DNA of 64,000 bases, taken from assembly GCF_014196495.1 (NCBI RefSeq), contig NZ_JACIDT010000011.1, positions 62,001 to 126,000 of the forward strand, written 5' to 3'. The position numbers and the translations under genes are program-made. The notes under the pieces are model-generated. The model did not search any database. It was not told where the DNA came from and worked only from the letters and a program-made list of their open reading frames with translations. The DNA comes from Sphingobium jiangsuense. Its GTDB lineage: Bacteria > Pseudomonadota > Alphaproteobacteria > Sphingomonadales > Sphingomonadaceae. The first letter of the stretch is position 1; each line of letters opens with the position of its first letter. Positions 1 through 11,247 of the stretch are shown piece after piece.

Positions 1-369
1 GGACTGGGGGTGAAGGCGTGGCGCGCCGAGGTCGCGCCCGATGGGGCAATGGCGCCGCCGCCGCGTCGCTCGCGGCGCGCGCTTTACGGCGCCGGCCTCG
101 TCACCGGCCTGTCCAATCCGAAGCTGATCGTCTTCGCCGCCGCGCTGTTCCCGCAGTTCATCGATCCCGCCCGCGCCTTCGCGCCGCAACTGGCGATCCT
201 GATCGGCAGCTTCCTGCTGATCGAATGCTTCTGGTACGCGGCCTATGCGCTGGGCGGCCGCTCGCTGGCCCGCTGGCTGGCGCCCGCGAACCGGCGGCGG
301 CTGTTCAACCGGCTGACCGGCGCGCTGTTCGTCGGTTTCGGCGGCGCGCTGCTTGGCGCGCGCGTCTAG
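1..369 (+). CDS. LysE/RhtB-family exporter, C-terminal part
   Basis: The reading frame is open from the first base of the window, so the start lies upstream and about 122 residues are visible. The opening Gly-Leu-Gly-Val-Lys-Ala-Trp-Arg matches the conserved 'LG.kawR' end of the first half of LysE/RhtB amino-acid and metabolite exporters. The later GLSNPKLIVFAAALFPQF stretch is the second-half signature, where the Asn-Pro-Lys motif is characteristic. Two more hydrophobic segments follow (about residues 60-80 and 105-120). The family are inner-membrane exporters of amino acids or homoserine lactones; the substrate here is unknown. The gene ends about 95 bases before pheS. Confidence 0.8.
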   Translation, partial: GLGVKAWRAEVAPDGAMAPPPRRSRRALYGAGLVTGLSNPKLIVFAAALFPQFIDPARAFAPQLAILIGSFLLIECFWYAAYALGGRSLARWLAPANRRRLFNRLTGALFVGFGGALLGARV

Positions 370-465
370 GGCATGCGGCGGCCCTTTTCACAGGCCCTTT
401 TCACGCGCCGGTCCTCTCGTTAGAGGAGAGCGCGAACCTTTCCTCCCCAAAGCCATGGGAAGAGC

Positions 466-1575
466 ATGACCGAGATTACAGCATTGAAGGCCGGATTGCT
501 GGCCGATATCGAACGGGCCGACACGCTGGAGCGGGTCGAGGAACTGCGCGTCGGCGCGCTGGGCAAGCAGGGGGTGATCACCGCGCTGCTCAAGACGCTG
601 GGCGCGATGAAGCCGGAGGAGCGGCAGCAGCGCGGCCCGGCGATCCATGACCTGCGGCAGGGCGTGACCGACGCCATCGCCACGCGCAAGGCGGCGCTGG
701 AACAGGCGGCGCTCGACGCGCGGCTGGCGAGCGAGCGGCTCGACATGACGTTGCCCGTCGATGCGGTGCCGCAGGGGTCGGTGCATCCGGTCAGCCAGGT
801 GATGGACGAGCTGGCGGAAATCTTCGCCGACCTCGGCTTCGCGGTCGCCAGCGGGCCGGAGGTCGAGGACGACTGGCGCAACTTCACTGCGCTCAACATC
901 CCGGAAACCCACCCGGCGCGCGCGATGCACGACACCTTCTATTTCCCGGACGCGGATGCCGAAGGCCGGGCAATGCTGCTGCGCACCCATACCTCTCCGG
1001 TGCAGATCCGCACGATGGAGTCTGTGGTTTCTTCCGGGCAGGAACCGCCGATCCGCATCATCGCGCCGGGCCGCGTCTATCGCAGCGACAGCGACGCGAC
1101 GCACACGCCGATGTTCCACCAGATCGAGGGGCTGGTGATCGACAAGGGCATCCATATGGGCCACCTCAAATGGACGCTGGAAACCTTCCTCAAGGCGTTT
1201 TTCGAGCGCGACGACATCGTGCTGCGCCTGCGCCCCAGCTATTTCCCGTTCACCGAACCGTCGGTCGAGGTCGATGTCGGCTATACGCTGGTGAATGGCC
1301 AGCGCGTGATCGGCGGCAGCGGCGATGACGCGAATGGCGGCTGGCTGGAGGTGCTGGGCAGCGGCATGGTCAACCGCAAGGTGATCGAGGCGTGCGGGCT
1401 GGATCCGGAAAAATGGCAGGGCTTCGCCTTCGGCACCGGCGTCGACCGGCTGGCGATGCTGAAATATGGGATGAACGATTTGCGCGCTTTCTTCGACGGC
1501 GACCTGCGCTGGTTGCGCCATTACGGCTTCTCCGCACTCGATATTCCGACGCTTTCGGGGGGAGTGGGCGCATGA
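466..1575 (+). CDS. pheS: Phenylalanyl-tRNA synthetase alpha subunit
   Basis: Catalytic subunit of the cytoplasmic alpha2beta2 enzyme that charges tRNA-Phe with phenylalanine. The 369-residue length is typical. An N-terminal coiled-coil tRNA-binding region (about 1-90) precedes the class II catalytic core. Motif 2 is visible as [20 protein letters not shown] (about 204-224) and motif 3 as [13 protein letters not shown] (about 323-335). The stop codon overlaps the pheT start in an ATGA, indicating translational coupling, the standard pheST arrangement. The ATG at 466 follows an AGGAGAG-containing leader at a distance, with a closer GGAAGAGC just upstream. Confidence 0.97.
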   Translation: MTEITALKAGLLADIERADTLERVEELRVGALGKQGVITALLKTLGAMKPEERQQRGPAIHDLRQGVTDAIATRKAALEQAALDARLASERLDMTLPVDAVPQGSVHPVSQVMDELAEIFADLGFAVASGPEVEDDWRNFTALNIPETHPARAMHDTFYFPDADAEGRAMLLRTHTSPVQIRTMESVVSSGQEPPIRIIAPGRVYRSDSDATHTPMFHQIEGLVIDKGIHMGHLKWTLETFLKAFFERDDIVLRLRPSYFPFTEPSVEVDVGYTLVNGQRVIGGSGDDANGGWLEVLGSGMVNRKVIEACGLDPEKWQGFAFGTGVDRLAMLKYGMNDLRAFFDGDLRWLRHYGFSALDIPTLSGGVGA

Positions 1576-3965
1576 AGTTCACGCTGGGCTGGCTCAAGGA
1601 GCATCTGGAGACCGAGGCGAGTCTCGAAACCATTCTCGCCGCGCTCAACGATATCGGGCTGGAGGTCGAGGGCGTCGAGAATCCGGCGGAGAAGCTCGAA
1701 GGCTTCTTCGTCGCGAAGGTGTTGACCGCCGATCCCCATCCGCAGGCGGACAAGCTTCAGGTGCTGACGGTGGACGCCGGGAATGGTGCGCTTCAGGTCG
1801 TCTGCGGCGCGCCCAATGCGCGCGCGGGCCTGATCGGCGTGTTCGGCGTCGAGGGCGCGACGGTGCCCGCCAACGGCATGGTGCTGCGCAAGGCGGCGAT
1901 TCGCGGCGTCGAATCGAACGGCATGATGTGCTCGACCCGCGAGCTGGAACTGGGCGAGGATCATGACGGCATCATCGAGCTGCCCGCCGACGCGCCGGTC
2001 GGCACGAAATTCGCCGATTATGCGCGGCTCGACGATCCGGTGATCGATCTGTCGATCACGCCCAACCGGCAGGATTGCATGGGCGTGCGCGGCATCGCCC
2101 GCGATCTCGCCGCCAAGGGGCTGGGCCGGTTGCGTCCGCTCGACGAGGTGGTCGCGCATCTGCCCGCGCTGGCGCCGCAGGGCGCGGGTCCGGACGTGCG
2201 CGTCGAGGATGAAGAGGGCTGCCCCGCTTTCTATGCGCGCGCGGTGCGCGGCGTGAAGAATGGCCCGTCGCCCGAATGGCTGCAACAGCGGTTGCAGGCG
2301 GTCGGGCAGAAGCCGATCAGCGCGCTGGTCGACATCACCAATTTCGTGATGCTGGGCCTCGGCCGCCCGCTCCATGTCTATGACATGGCGAGCCTCAGGG
2401 GCGCTCTGGTGGCGCGCAAGGCCAGGGCGGGCGAGGAGGTGCTGGCGCTCAACGGCAAGAGCTACACGCTCGACCCGACGATGACGGTGATCGCCGACGA
2501 GGTTGGCGCGCACGATATCGGCGGTATCATGGGCGGCGAGCATTCGGGCGCGCAGGACGGCACTACCGACGTGCTGATCGAATGCGCCTGGTTCACGCCG
2601 GAAAGCATCGCCCGCACCGGGCAGAAGCTGAACCTCACCTCCGACGCGCGCGCGCGGTTCGAGCGCGGCGTCGATCCGGCGTTCCTCGACGAGGGGCTGG
2701 ATATCGCGACGCGCCTTGTGGTCGCGCTGTGCGGCGGCAGCCCAAGCGAGGCGACGCGGGCGGGCCGGCCGCCGGTCGAGCGGAAGATCGTCGCCTATGA
2801 TCCGGCGCGCTGCCTGTCGCTCGCCGGGGTCGATGTGAGCGCGGACGCGCAGAAGGCGATCCTCGAAAAGCTGGGTTTCGCGGTCGCTGCCGACTGGTCG
2901 GTCACCGTGCCGAGCTGGCGCCGCGATATCGACGGCCCGGCCGATCTGGTCGAGGAGGTGGTGCGCATCCATGGCCTCGCCAATGTGCCCTCGACGCCGC
3001 TGCCGCGCGCGCCGGGCGTTGCGAAGCCGATTGCGACGCCGGAGCAGCTGATGGAGCGCCGGGTGCGCCGCATGGCGGCCTCGCGCGGGCTCAATGAGGC
3101 GATCAACTGGTCGTTCATCTCCGAAAAGGAAGCCGAGACCGTGGGCGGGGGCGACTGGACGCTCGCCAACCCGATCAGCGAGGACTTGAAGGTGATGCGG
3201 CCCTCGCTGCTGCCCGGCCTGCTCTCGGCGGCACGGCGCAATGCCGATCGCGGCGCGCCCTCGATCCGCCTGTTCGAGGTCGGCCGCCGCTATTTCCGCC
3301 GCGCCGACGGCAGCAGCGACGAGCGGCTGACGGTCGGCATCGTGCTGGCCGGCGACAGGACGCCGCGCGGCTGGGCGACCGGCAAGGCGCAGCCCTTCAC
3401 CGCCTATGACGCCAAGGCCGAGGCGCTGGCGCTGCTCGCGGCGGCGGGCGCGCCGGTGGCGAACCTCCAGATGATGGGCGAGGCGGGCGCGAGCTTCCAC
3501 CCCGGCCAGTCCGGCACGTTGCGGCTCGGCCCCAAGGCGGTGCTGGCCGAATATGGCGTGCTGCATCCGGCGCTGGCGAAGCGGTTCGACCTCTCCGGCA
3601 CGGTGGTCGCGGTGCAGATCTTCCTCGACGCGATCCCGCAGAAGCGCAGGAGCGGCTTCATGCGCGCGCCCTATGCGCCGCCCGCGCTGCAATCGGTGAC
3701 GCGCGACTTCGCTTTCCTCGTGCCCGAAGGGGTGGAGGGCGATGCGCTGGTCCGGGCCGTGCGCGGCGCGGACAAGAAGGCCATCGTCGATGCGCGCCTG
3801 TTCGACGTCTTCACCGGCGCGGGCGTCGAGCCGGGGATGAAGTCGCTCGCCGTCGAGGTGACGCTGCAGCCGGGCGAGAAGAGTTTCACCGAAGAGGAGC
3901 TGTCGGCGATCAGCGCGGCGGTCGTGAAGGCGGCCGGGAAGCTGGGCGGCACCCTGCGCGGGTGA
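1572..3965 (+). CDS. pheT: Phenylalanyl-tRNA synthetase beta subunit
   Basis: Partner of PheS: it binds tRNA-Phe and contains the editing site that hydrolyses mischarged Tyr-tRNA-Phe. I chose the ATG at 1572 (797 residues) because it overlaps the pheS stop as ATGA and begins with the family-typical [12 protein letters not shown]; the frame is open further upstream but that part is pheS sequence in another frame. Domains in order are an N-terminal OB-fold tRNA-binding domain (about 40-150), the B3/B4 editing domain (about 210-380), B5 (about 400-470), an inactive synthetase-like core, and a C-terminal ferredoxin-fold anticodon-binding domain (about 705-797). Length is normal. Confidence 0.97.
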   Translation: MKFTLGWLKEHLETEASLETILAALNDIGLEVEGVENPAEKLEGFFVAKVLTADPHPQADKLQVLTVDAGNGALQVVCGAPNARAGLIGVFGVEGATVPANGMVLRKAAIRGVESNGMMCSTRELELGEDHDGIIELPADAPVGTKFADYARLDDPVIDLSITPNRQDCMGVRGIARDLAAKGLGRLRPLDEVVAHLPALAPQGAGPDVRVEDEEGCPAFYARAVRGVKNGPSPEWLQQRLQAVGQKPISALVDITNFVMLGLGRPLHVYDMASLRGALVARKARAGEEVLALNGKSYTLDPTMTVIADEVGAHDIGGIMGGEHSGAQDGTTDVLIECAWFTPESIARTGQKLNLTSDARARFERGVDPAFLDEGLDIATRLVVALCGGSPSEATRAGRPPVERKIVAYDPARCLSLAGVDVSADAQKAILEKLGFAVAADWSVTVPSWRRDIDGPADLVEEVVRIHGLANVPSTPLPRAPGVAKPIATPEQLMERRVRRMAASRGLNEAINWSFISEKEAETVGGGDWTLANPISEDLKVMRPSLLPGLLSAARRNADRGAPSIRLFEVGRRYFRRADGSSDERLTVGIVLAGDRTPRGWATGKAQPFTAYDAKAEALALLAAAGAPVANLQMMGEAGASFHPGQSGTLRLGPKAVLAEYGVLHPALAKRFDLSGTVVAVQIFLDAIPQKRRSGFMRAPYAPPALQSVTRDFAFLVPEGVEGDALVRAVRGADKKAIVDARLFDVFTGAGVEPGMKSLAVEVTLQPGEKSFTEEELSAISAAVVKAAGKLGGTLRG

Positions 3966-3971
3966 GAATAA

Positions 3972-4002
3972 GGGGCGGGCCAATGCGGCCCGTCCTTTCC
4001 CT
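3972..4002. terminator. Bidirectional terminator between pheT and a convergent gene
   Basis: The inverted repeat GGGCGGGCC (3974-3982) with GGCCCGTCC (3987-3995) surrounds a short loop and is followed by TTTCCCTT on the plus strand. It lies between the pheT stop (3965) and the stop of the convergent gene (4002), so it could serve both. One stem position is a G-T pair. Confidence 0.55.
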
Positions 4003-4544
4003 TATGCCTCAGGCAGCTTGCAGCGGCGCGATTCGGCGAGGCCGCGCAGATAGCCGCGCCGGGCGATGCCCGCGCTGACCGCCGCCTGCAACCGCCGTTC
4101 CGCCGGGGCCGCGCCGGTCACTTCGCGCACCAGCCCGCGAAACGGGATCAGCGAGTTGACGATCATCTTGCCGCTCGCCTCGGCGATCTTGCCCGCGCGA
4201 TTCTCGTTTTCCTGCTCGTTGGCGCTGAAATCCTGCCCCAATATCTCGTTGAGCGCGCCGATATCGGCGATGAGCGCCGCGCATTTCTTGCCGCTCGGCG
4301 GGGCATAGGGATTCTTCGCCGCCTCGCCCAGCAGCGGCGGGATCTTGGTGCGGGCGATGCCGACGTCGCGGACGGGCTGGCTGGCGATCGAACCCGCCTT
4401 GTCCAGCGTGTCGTCCTGCTTCTTCTCGTCCTTCTTCTCCTGCTGCTGTTGGGCCTTTTCCTCCTGCTGGGCATAGGCCGGTCCCGCCGCCGTCGACCCG
4501 GCGAGAAGCGCGAAGGCCGCCCAGAGGCCCCTCTGTGCCGTCAT
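4002..4544 (-). CDS. Hypothetical secreted protein
   Basis: I do not recognise a family. The 180-residue product starts with a clear Sec signal peptide (hydrophobic WAAFALLAGSTAAGPAYA, cleavage likely after AYA). A highly charged Gln/Glu/Lys-rich linker follows (about 27-50), then a helical region ending in CKLPEA. Two cysteines remain in the mature part (in GKKCAAL and RRCKLPEA) and could form a disulfide in the periplasm. I chose the ATG at 4544 because it places the signal peptide at the N-terminus and has an AAGGAAAAGGAAG leader; an upstream in-frame start would add 10 residues. It is convergent with pheT and divergent from prfC. Confidence 0.75.
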   Translation of the reverse strand: MTAQRGLWAAFALLAGSTAAGPAYAQQEEKAQQQQEKKDEKKQDDTLDKAGSIASQPVRDVGIARTKIPPLLGEAAKNPYAPPSGKKCAALIADIGALNEILGQDFSANEQENENRAGKIAEASGKMIVNSLIPFRGLVREVTGAAPAERRLQAAVSAGIARRGYLRGLAESRRCKLPEA

Positions 4545-4688
4545 CTTCCTTTTCCTTCCCAAAATACCGGCCAAAAATGCCGGCCGTCATCAGGAAAACT
4601 TGCGAAAGGCGGTTCCCGTTCCCTATAGGCCGCGATGCGGCGGACGCCGACCATCGCCCCGCCGCCTTCATCCAGGAAAGCCAGATCC

Positions 4689-6269
<1,581 letters not shown>

Positions 6270-6286
6270 AGGCGCAAGGCCGGGTC

Positions 6287-6303
6287 GGGCGGGGAAGCCG
6301 CCC
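6287..6303. terminator. Possible weak terminator hairpin between prfC and the PilZ gene
   Basis: GGGCGG (6287-6292) pairs with CCGCCC (6298-6303) around a five-base loop, between convergent genes. There is no T-run, so intrinsic termination is uncertain. Confidence 0.3.
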
Positions 6304-6305
6304 TG

Positions 6306-6944
6306 TCAGAGCTTGGGCTGGTGCGTTTCCAGCCAGCGGGCCAGTTCGGAAAAGCCCATCGGCATGTCGAAATGCAGGCCGGTCATGCCGTTGCGGACCC
6401 AGCGGACGGTGCCGCGCCGGGCGGGCAGGCCGTCGACCCGCGCGACCACCACATCGTCGATCCGCGCGACTTCCTGCGTTTCGAGGCAGAGGCCGTGCAG
6501 CGAGATGTTGACGATCGAGCCGCCGATGCTGCCGCCGCCTTCCAGCTCCAGCAGCACCCGGCCCGCCGCCAGAAAGCGGGGCGCGCGCGGCAATTTGCGC
6601 AGCACGCTGCGGGTCGGGCGGCTCTGGAGCATGTCCTGCACGTCGACCGGCTCGTCGAATTCGATGCCCGCGACATGATCGCCGGTCCAGCGCACGGTGC
6701 CGGTCACGACCTTGTCGGACCGCAGCTCGATCATGATCTTCTGGTCGGTCCGCACCGTGCCGCGCAGGTCCAGCTTGGCGCCGTCGCGGGACATGTTGCG
6801 CACCAGGCACAGCTGGTCCTGTCCGTCCACCACGGCGCGGCCCACCTTGAGCACGGTGACGTAGCGCTGCGAGGCGCGTCGGTCCTCGACCTGCCCCTCG
6901 GCGACGGGCGTTGCCTCTTCCTGCGTGATTTTGCTGTGCAGCAT
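6306..6944 (-). CDS. Tandem PilZ-domain protein
   Basis: The 212-residue protein has two PilZ-like beta-barrel domains. The first (about 20-105) begins with the basic motif EDRRASQRY and continues with NMSRDGAKLDL, resembling the RxxxR plus (D/N)xSxxG c-di-GMP-binding signature. The second (about 115-205) has NISLHGLCLETQ but a less basic leader (RAPRF). PilZ proteins bind c-di-GMP or act as structural adaptors in motility and exopolysaccharide control; the role here is not known. The ATG at 6944 is preceded by AGGGGAAGTC, a good ribosome-binding site; the frame extends about 21 codons further upstream. Confidence 0.85.
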   Translation of the reverse strand: MLHSKITQEEATPVAEGQVEDRRASQRYVTVLKVGRAVVDGQDQLCLVRNMSRDGAKLDLRGTVRTDQKIMIELRSDKVVTGTVRWTGDHVAGIEFDEPVDVQDMLQSRPTRSVLRKLPRAPRFLAAGRVLLELEGGGSIGGSIVNISLHGLCLETQEVARIDDVVVARVDGLPARRGTVRWVRNGMTGLHFDMPMGFSELARWLETHQPKL

Positions 6945-7146
6945 GACTTCCCCTGGAAAACCTTTTTCCGAATCCTCGCTCAGTCCCAGGGCAGAGCTTG
7001 CGCCCAAAAGTTGCCGGACTGGTTTGCGGACAGGGTAAAAATGGGATTAATCTGCTTTTTTCCAGCCGATACAGCAGGATAGGCGGCGGCATTCGTGGGC
7101 CGCCTCTTCCTTTGCGTTGGGGCGAGGAAAATTGTAAGGGGGCGCG

Positions 7147-8262
7147 ATGAACGCTCCCCAGTCCGATACAGGTCCGGCGCCCAAGAGCTGGATCGCCGCC
7201 ATCGCCCCCTATGTTCCCGGCAAGGCCGCCAGCGACGACGGCCGGCCGGTCGTCAAGCTGTCCGCCAATGAGAATCCGCTCGGCACCAGCCCGGCGGCGC
7301 GCGCCGCCTTCGCCGAGGGCAGCGCGGATCTGGCGACCTATCCCGATCCCGGCGCGGCGAAGCTGCGCGAGGCGATCGCGCGGGTGCACGGCCTCGATCC
7401 GGCGCGGATCATCTACGGCGCCGGGTCGGATGAGCTGCTGCACATCGCCGCGAGCGCCTATGCCGGGCCGGGGGACGAGGTGCTCTATGTGCGCTACGGC
7501 TTCTCGGTCTACGATATCGCCGCGCGGCGCGTCGGCGCGACGCCGGTGGTGGCGCCGGACAAGGACTATGGAACCGACGTCGATGCGCTGCTGGCGCTGG
7601 TGAGCGAGCGGACGCGGGTGGTGTTCCTTGCCAATCCCAACAACCCGACCGGCACGATGACGCCGCGTGGCGAAATCGCGCGGCTGCACGCGGCGCTGCC
7701 CACGGACGTGCTGCTGGTGATCGACCAGGCCTATGCCGAATATCTCGACGCGGAGGATGACGACGGCGCGCTGGAGCTGGCGAAGACCGCATCCAACGTG
7801 CTGGTGACGCGCACCTTCTCCAAGATATACGGGCTGGCGGCGGAGCGCATCGGCTGGGGTTATGCCGCGCCGCCGATCGTCGAGGCGCTGCACCGCATCC
7901 GTGCGCCGTTCAACATCACCACCGCCGGGCAGGCCGCCGCCGCCGCCGCCATCGCCGACGCGCAATGGGTGGAGGCGAGTCGCACCCACAACAGCCGCTG
8001 GCGGCAATGGCTGACCGAGCAGGTGGAGGGCATGGGCAATCACGGCCTGTCGGCGGTGCCGAGCAAGGCCAATTTCCTCCTCGTGCTGTTCAAGGGCAGG
8101 CTGACGGCCGAGCGCGCTTTTCAGGGGCTGATGCAGGCGGGCTATGCGACGCGCTGGCTGCCGGGGCAGGGCCTGCCCGACGCGCTGCGCATCACCATCG
8201 GCACCGAGGCGCAGATGCGCGACGTGGCGCGGCTGTTGCGGGACATGGCCGAGACAGTCTGA
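7147..8262 (+). CDS. hisC: Histidinol-phosphate aminotransferase
   Basis: PLP-dependent fold-type I aminotransferase, 371 residues. It converts imidazole-acetol phosphate to histidinol phosphate and in alphaproteobacteria often also transaminates prephenate or phenylpyruvates. Visible motifs are SANENPLG (39-46), GAGSDELL (91-98), NPNNPTG (163-169) and the Schiff-base lysine K226 in [10 protein letters not shown]. The neighbour on the opposite strand is a TyrA-type dehydrogenase whose 3' end lies 12 bases away, so histidine and tyrosine biosynthesis genes are adjacent. The ATG follows a GTAAGGGGGC leader. Confidence 0.93.
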   Translation: MNAPQSDTGPAPKSWIAAIAPYVPGKAASDDGRPVVKLSANENPLGTSPAARAAFAEGSADLATYPDPGAAKLREAIARVHGLDPARIIYGAGSDELLHIAASAYAGPGDEVLYVRYGFSVYDIAARRVGATPVVAPDKDYGTDVDALLALVSERTRVVFLANPNNPTGTMTPRGEIARLHAALPTDVLLVIDQAYAEYLDAEDDDGALELAKTASNVLVTRTFSKIYGLAAERIGWGYAAPPIVEALHRIRAPFNITTAGQAAAAAAIADAQWVEASRTHNSRWRQWLTEQVEGMGNHGLSAVPSKANFLLVLFKGRLTAERAFQGLMQAGYATRWLPGQGLPDALRITIGTEAQMRDVARLLRDMAETV

Positions 8263-8274
8263 GGCTGTCGCGCT

Positions 8275-9021
8275 TCAATCTGTCTGCGGCTTTTCCCCAT
8301 GCACCTGCGCCAGCAGGTCCGCCGCGCGGGTGACGAACTCTCCGGCGATCTCGTGCGCATAGGGATTGAGCGTCTGGATCGCGGTGAACAACTCGAAGCT
8401 GTCGCCGCCGATCAGCCCGGTCAGGTCGAGCAGATGCTGGTAGGTCTGCGTCTTCAGCATCTCGTCGGGAATGTTCATGCCGACCAGCGTGCGGCCGATC
8501 AAATGGGTCAGCGCCTGCACGAACGCCATTTCGCGGTCGTGCTCCTCCGCCGTGGTGATGCGCACGCGCAGGCCCATTTCCCGGCCCAGCGCGGCGACCT
8601 TCAGATGCTGGTCGCCGCGCAGCGGGCAGATGACGAACTGGCGCCCGGCAAGGCCGTCGCGCGCGACGCTCTGCGGCCCGAACAGCGGGTGGGTGGGCAC
8701 CACATGCACGGTCTCGGGCAGATGTTGCGCCAGCCATTGGCCCGGCAGCATCTTGACCGACGCGACGTCGACCACGGTGGCGCCGGGGCGCACCAGCGGC
8801 GCGATGCGGCGGATCACCTCCTCCATCGCCTGCACCGGCACGGCCAGCACCACCACGTCGCTGCGCGCGGCGTCTTCCAGCGAGAGCGGGCGGAAGCCCT
8901 GCGCGGCGATGGCGGCGGCGTCCTTATGGGGGTCATGCACGCCGATGTCGAACCGGCCGGCCAGCTCCGTCGCCGCCAGCCTGCCGAATTCGCCGAACCC
9001 GATGATCGCGAGGCTTTTCAT
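8275..9021 (-). CDS. Prephenate/arogenate dehydrogenase family protein
   Basis: NAD(P)-dependent TyrA-family enzyme for the oxidative decarboxylation step to tyrosine. The Rossmann motif IIGFGEFGRLAA begins at residue 6 and the conserved THPLFGPQS segment lies near residue 120. The protein is 248 residues, shorter than typical TyrA (about 280-310), with a reduced C-terminal dimerisation region. I chose the ATG at 9021 because it brings the Rossmann strand to the N-terminus; the frame extends six codons further. It follows plsC on the same strand with only 14 bases between them, so it is probably the last gene of the ftsE-ftsX-YdcF-plsC transcript. Confidence 0.85.
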   Translation of the reverse strand: MKSLAIIGFGEFGRLAATELAGRFDIGVHDPHKDAAAIAAQGFRPLSLEDAARSDVVVLAVPVQAMEEVIRRIAPLVRPGATVVDVASVKMLPGQWLAQHLPETVHVVPTHPLFGPQSVARDGLAGRQFVICPLRGDQHLKVAALGREMGLRVRITTAEEHDREMAFVQALTHLIGRTLVGMNIPDEMLKTQTYQHLLDLTGLIGGDSFELFTAIQTLNPYAHEIAGEFVTRAADLLAQVHGEKPQTD

Positions 9022-9035
9022 GGCGGCCGGGCCTA

Positions 9036-9782
9036 TCATGCTGGCGTGGAATGTCCATCCCCGCCCGCTTCCTCGCCGGGCAGGGGAGGGTTGAGCGCGT
9101 TGATCGCCGCATGAGCCAGCGCCTCGGCCTGCGCGCGGGGCAGGCCGGGCGGGATGACCGGGCCGATGCGATAGGTGACCGTGCCGGGGCGCTTGAGGAA
9201 GCTCTGGCGCGGGGACACCCGGCCGCTGTCCACCGCCACCGGCACCACCGGCAGGCCGAGCAGCTGATACATGGCGGCGAACCCGGCCTTCAGCGGCGGC
9301 CGCTCGCCATGGGGCACCCGCGTCCCTTCCGGGAACAGGCAGATCGGCCGCCCGCCGGCGAGCGCCTCCTTCGTCTGGCGCTGGAGATGGCGCAGCGCCG
9401 CCGCGCCCGTCGCCCGCCGGATGCCGATCATGCCGAAGCGCTGGCCGAGCTTGCCCCAGCCGGGAATGTCGAGCAGCTCCTGCTTGGCGACGATCACCGG
9501 CCGCTCGACCAGTTGCAGCAGGTCGATCGTCTCGAACATCGATTCATGCTTGAACACATAGAAATATTGCCCCTGTGGCACCGCGCCCTCGACGCGGACC
9601 TTCTGGCCGAGAATCCAGCGGCACAGCAGCCGATGGGTGGCGGACCAGCTCAGCACGATGCGGCGCAGCGGCCCGCCGCCCAAGGGCGTCAGCGCCAGCG
9701 CGGTCAGCACATGCAGTACCGACGACGTATAGAAAGCGACGGCGAACAGCGACGAGCGGAGAAAGACGAGCAGGGTGGCCAT
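9036..9782 (-). CDS. plsC: 1-acyl-sn-glycerol-3-phosphate acyltransferase
   Basis: Inner-membrane acyltransferase that makes phosphatidic acid from lysophosphatidic acid. It is 248 residues with an N-terminal membrane segment. Acyltransferase block I is HESMFE (the His-x4-acid motif has Glu rather than Asp, common in this subgroup) and block III is FPEGTRVPHG. It lies 8 bases after the YdcF-like gene in the operon that begins with ftsE, linking phospholipid synthesis to cell division genes. The call rests on motifs and length. Confidence 0.88.
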   Translation of the reverse strand: MATLLVFLRSSLFAVAFYTSSVLHVLTALALTPLGGGPLRRIVLSWSATHRLLCRWILGQKVRVEGAVPQGQYFYVFKHESMFETIDLLQLVERPVIVAKQELLDIPGWGKLGQRFGMIGIRRATGAAALRHLQRQTKEALAGGRPICLFPEGTRVPHGERPPLKAGFAAMYQLLGLPVVPVAVDSGRVSPRQSFLKRPGTVTYRIGPVIPPGLPRAQAEALAHAAINALNPPLPGEEAGGDGHSTPA

Positions 9783-9790
9783 GGCGGGGA

Positions 9791-10321
9791 TCAGATGCCG
9801 ACCAGCGCGGCGACGCGGCGCAGCAGATATTTATTATATTCCTTGAACAGCATGGCGAGGCTGGGGCGCGTGGGAACCGCGTCATAGACCAGCACGATGT
9901 CCTCCGGCAGCGCCTGGCGCAGCTCGAAGGCGGCGCGGCGCATGTGCCAGTCGCTGGTGATCAGGCGCACCGTGTCGTAGCCGCGCTTTTCCAGCCAGTG
10001 CGCCGTCTCTATGCCGTTGGAGCGGGTGTCGATCGCCTCCCGCCCCAGCGTGACGCAGCAGTCGAACAGCGTGTCGGGCGCCTTGTAGCGCACCGCCAGC
10101 TCATGCGGGCGGACGGAGCGGTCGACGCCGGAAATCAGCATCTTCTTCGCCGCGCCGTCGCGCAGCAGCGTCAGCCCCCGGTCGATCCGCCCCGCGCCGC
10201 CGGTCAGCACGACGATGGCGTCCGTGGTCCGCAGGTCGAGCGGCTGCGGCAGCCAGATCGAGAACCAGGCGAAGCCGAGGGCGTAGAGCAGCAGCAGGAA
10301 GGCGACGAAGCGCGAGATCAT
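9791..10321 (-). CDS. YdcF/DUF218-family protein
   Basis: The 176-residue product has one N-terminal membrane anchor (FVAFLLLLYALGFAWFSIWL) and a DUF218 domain, with DAIVVLTGGAGRIDRGL, the SNGIETAHWL stretch and LITSDWHMRRA. Members include SanA and ElyC, linked to envelope integrity and undecaprenyl-phosphate metabolism; the exact function is unknown. The ATG at 10321 overlaps the ftsX stop in an ATGA, which fixes the start and shows coupling. The frame is open far upstream, but that part lies inside ftsX. Confidence 0.85.
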   Translation of the reverse strand: MISRFVAFLLLLYALGFAWFSIWLPQPLDLRTTDAIVVLTGGAGRIDRGLTLLRDGAAKKMLISGVDRSVRPHELAVRYKAPDTLFDCCVTLGREAIDTRSNGIETAHWLEKRGYDTVRLITSDWHMRRAAFELRQALPEDIVLVYDAVPTRPSLAMLFKEYNKYLLRRVAALVGI

Positions 10322-11247
10322 AGCGTGCGCTCCAGCGCGCGGCGCACCGTGATGCGCGCGGTCAGCATCGCCAGCAGCGCGCCGCCCAGCGGAATGAGGG
10401 GAAGCAGCAGCATCAGCGGCAGCGGCAGGCGCACCAGCCCCGCCAGCTCCGCGTCGATGGCGCTCATCCGCGTGCCGAGCAGCCACAGCATCGCCCCGGC
10501 GGCGGCGAGGCCGATCGTCCCGCCGAAGATCGCGTCCATGCCCATGCGCCGCTGGAACAGCCGCGCGATCTGTATGTCGGTCGCGCCGAGCAGGTGCATG
10601 ATGTCGATCGTCGCCCGATGGGTGGCATGGGCGCTGCGCGCGGCGAGCATCACCACCGCCGCCGTCACCCCGACCATCAGCGCGACCAGCCCGGCGGCCA
10701 GCCACATCAGCGCGCGCATAAGCCGCTCGACCGGGCCGAGATAGCGCTCATGCGCGTCGATCCGCGCGGACGGGGCGATGGCGGCGATCCGGCGGGCCAG
10801 CGCGTCGATCCGCGCGGGCGGCGTGCCGGGCGCGGCCTCCATGTCGATCATCGCCGGGATCGGCAGCTCTTCGGGCGGGCTGTCGGTGCCGATCCACGGT
10901 TCGAGCTGTGCGCGAAGCTGCGCCTCCGGCACGACGGCGACGCCGCCTATGCCCTTTTCCGCGCGCAGCATCGCCGCGACGCGCCGCGTCTGGTCGGCCC
11001 GCAGCGCCGGGTTCGCCTCGACGATCTGCACCGTATAGCCGCCGCGCAGCTCGCCATGCATCTGCCGCAGCGCATGGGACAGCGACAGCACGGCGGCGGC
11101 GGCGAGGATGGTCAGGAACATCATGATCGCGATGATCCACGGCATCGGCCCGCGCCGCCCTTCGGGCAGCCAGCGGCTGCGCGCCGCCCTTGCCGCCCGG
11201 TCGGACCAGCGCCCGGCCTCCCGCATCTGCCGCGCCTCCTCCGTCAC
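10318..11247 (-). CDS. ftsX: Cell division protein FtsX
   Basis: Integral membrane partner of FtsE in the divisome ABC-type complex that controls periplasmic amidases. It is 309 residues: a basic cytoplasmic N-terminus, a first membrane segment (PMPWIIAIMMFLTILAAAAVL), a periplasmic extracellular domain (about 65-175), then three membrane segments containing the FtsX permease core. The start overlaps the ftsE stop as ATGA and the stop overlaps the next gene in the same way, so three genes are translationally chained. Confidence 0.93.
   Translation of the reverse strand: MTEEARQMREAGRWSDRAARAARSRWLPEGRRGPMPWIIAIMMFLTILAAAAVLSLSHALRQMHGELRGGYTVQIVEANPALRADQTRRVAAMLRAEKGIGGVAVVPEAQLRAQLEPWIGTDSPPEELPIPAMIDMEAAPGTPPARIDALARRIAAIAPSARIDAHERYLGPVERLMRALMWLAAGLVALMVGVTAAVVMLAARSAHATHRATIDIMHLLGATDIQIARLFQRRMGMDAIFGGTIGLAAAGAMLWLLGTRMSAIDAELAGLVRLPLPLMLLLPLIPLGGALLAMLTARITVRRALERTL

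Noticed and set aside
1521-3983. Very long minus-strand open frame opposite pheT
   Set aside because: It lies exactly antisense to a certain gene and its product is Arg/Ala/His-rich with no domain, an effect of high GC codon positions.
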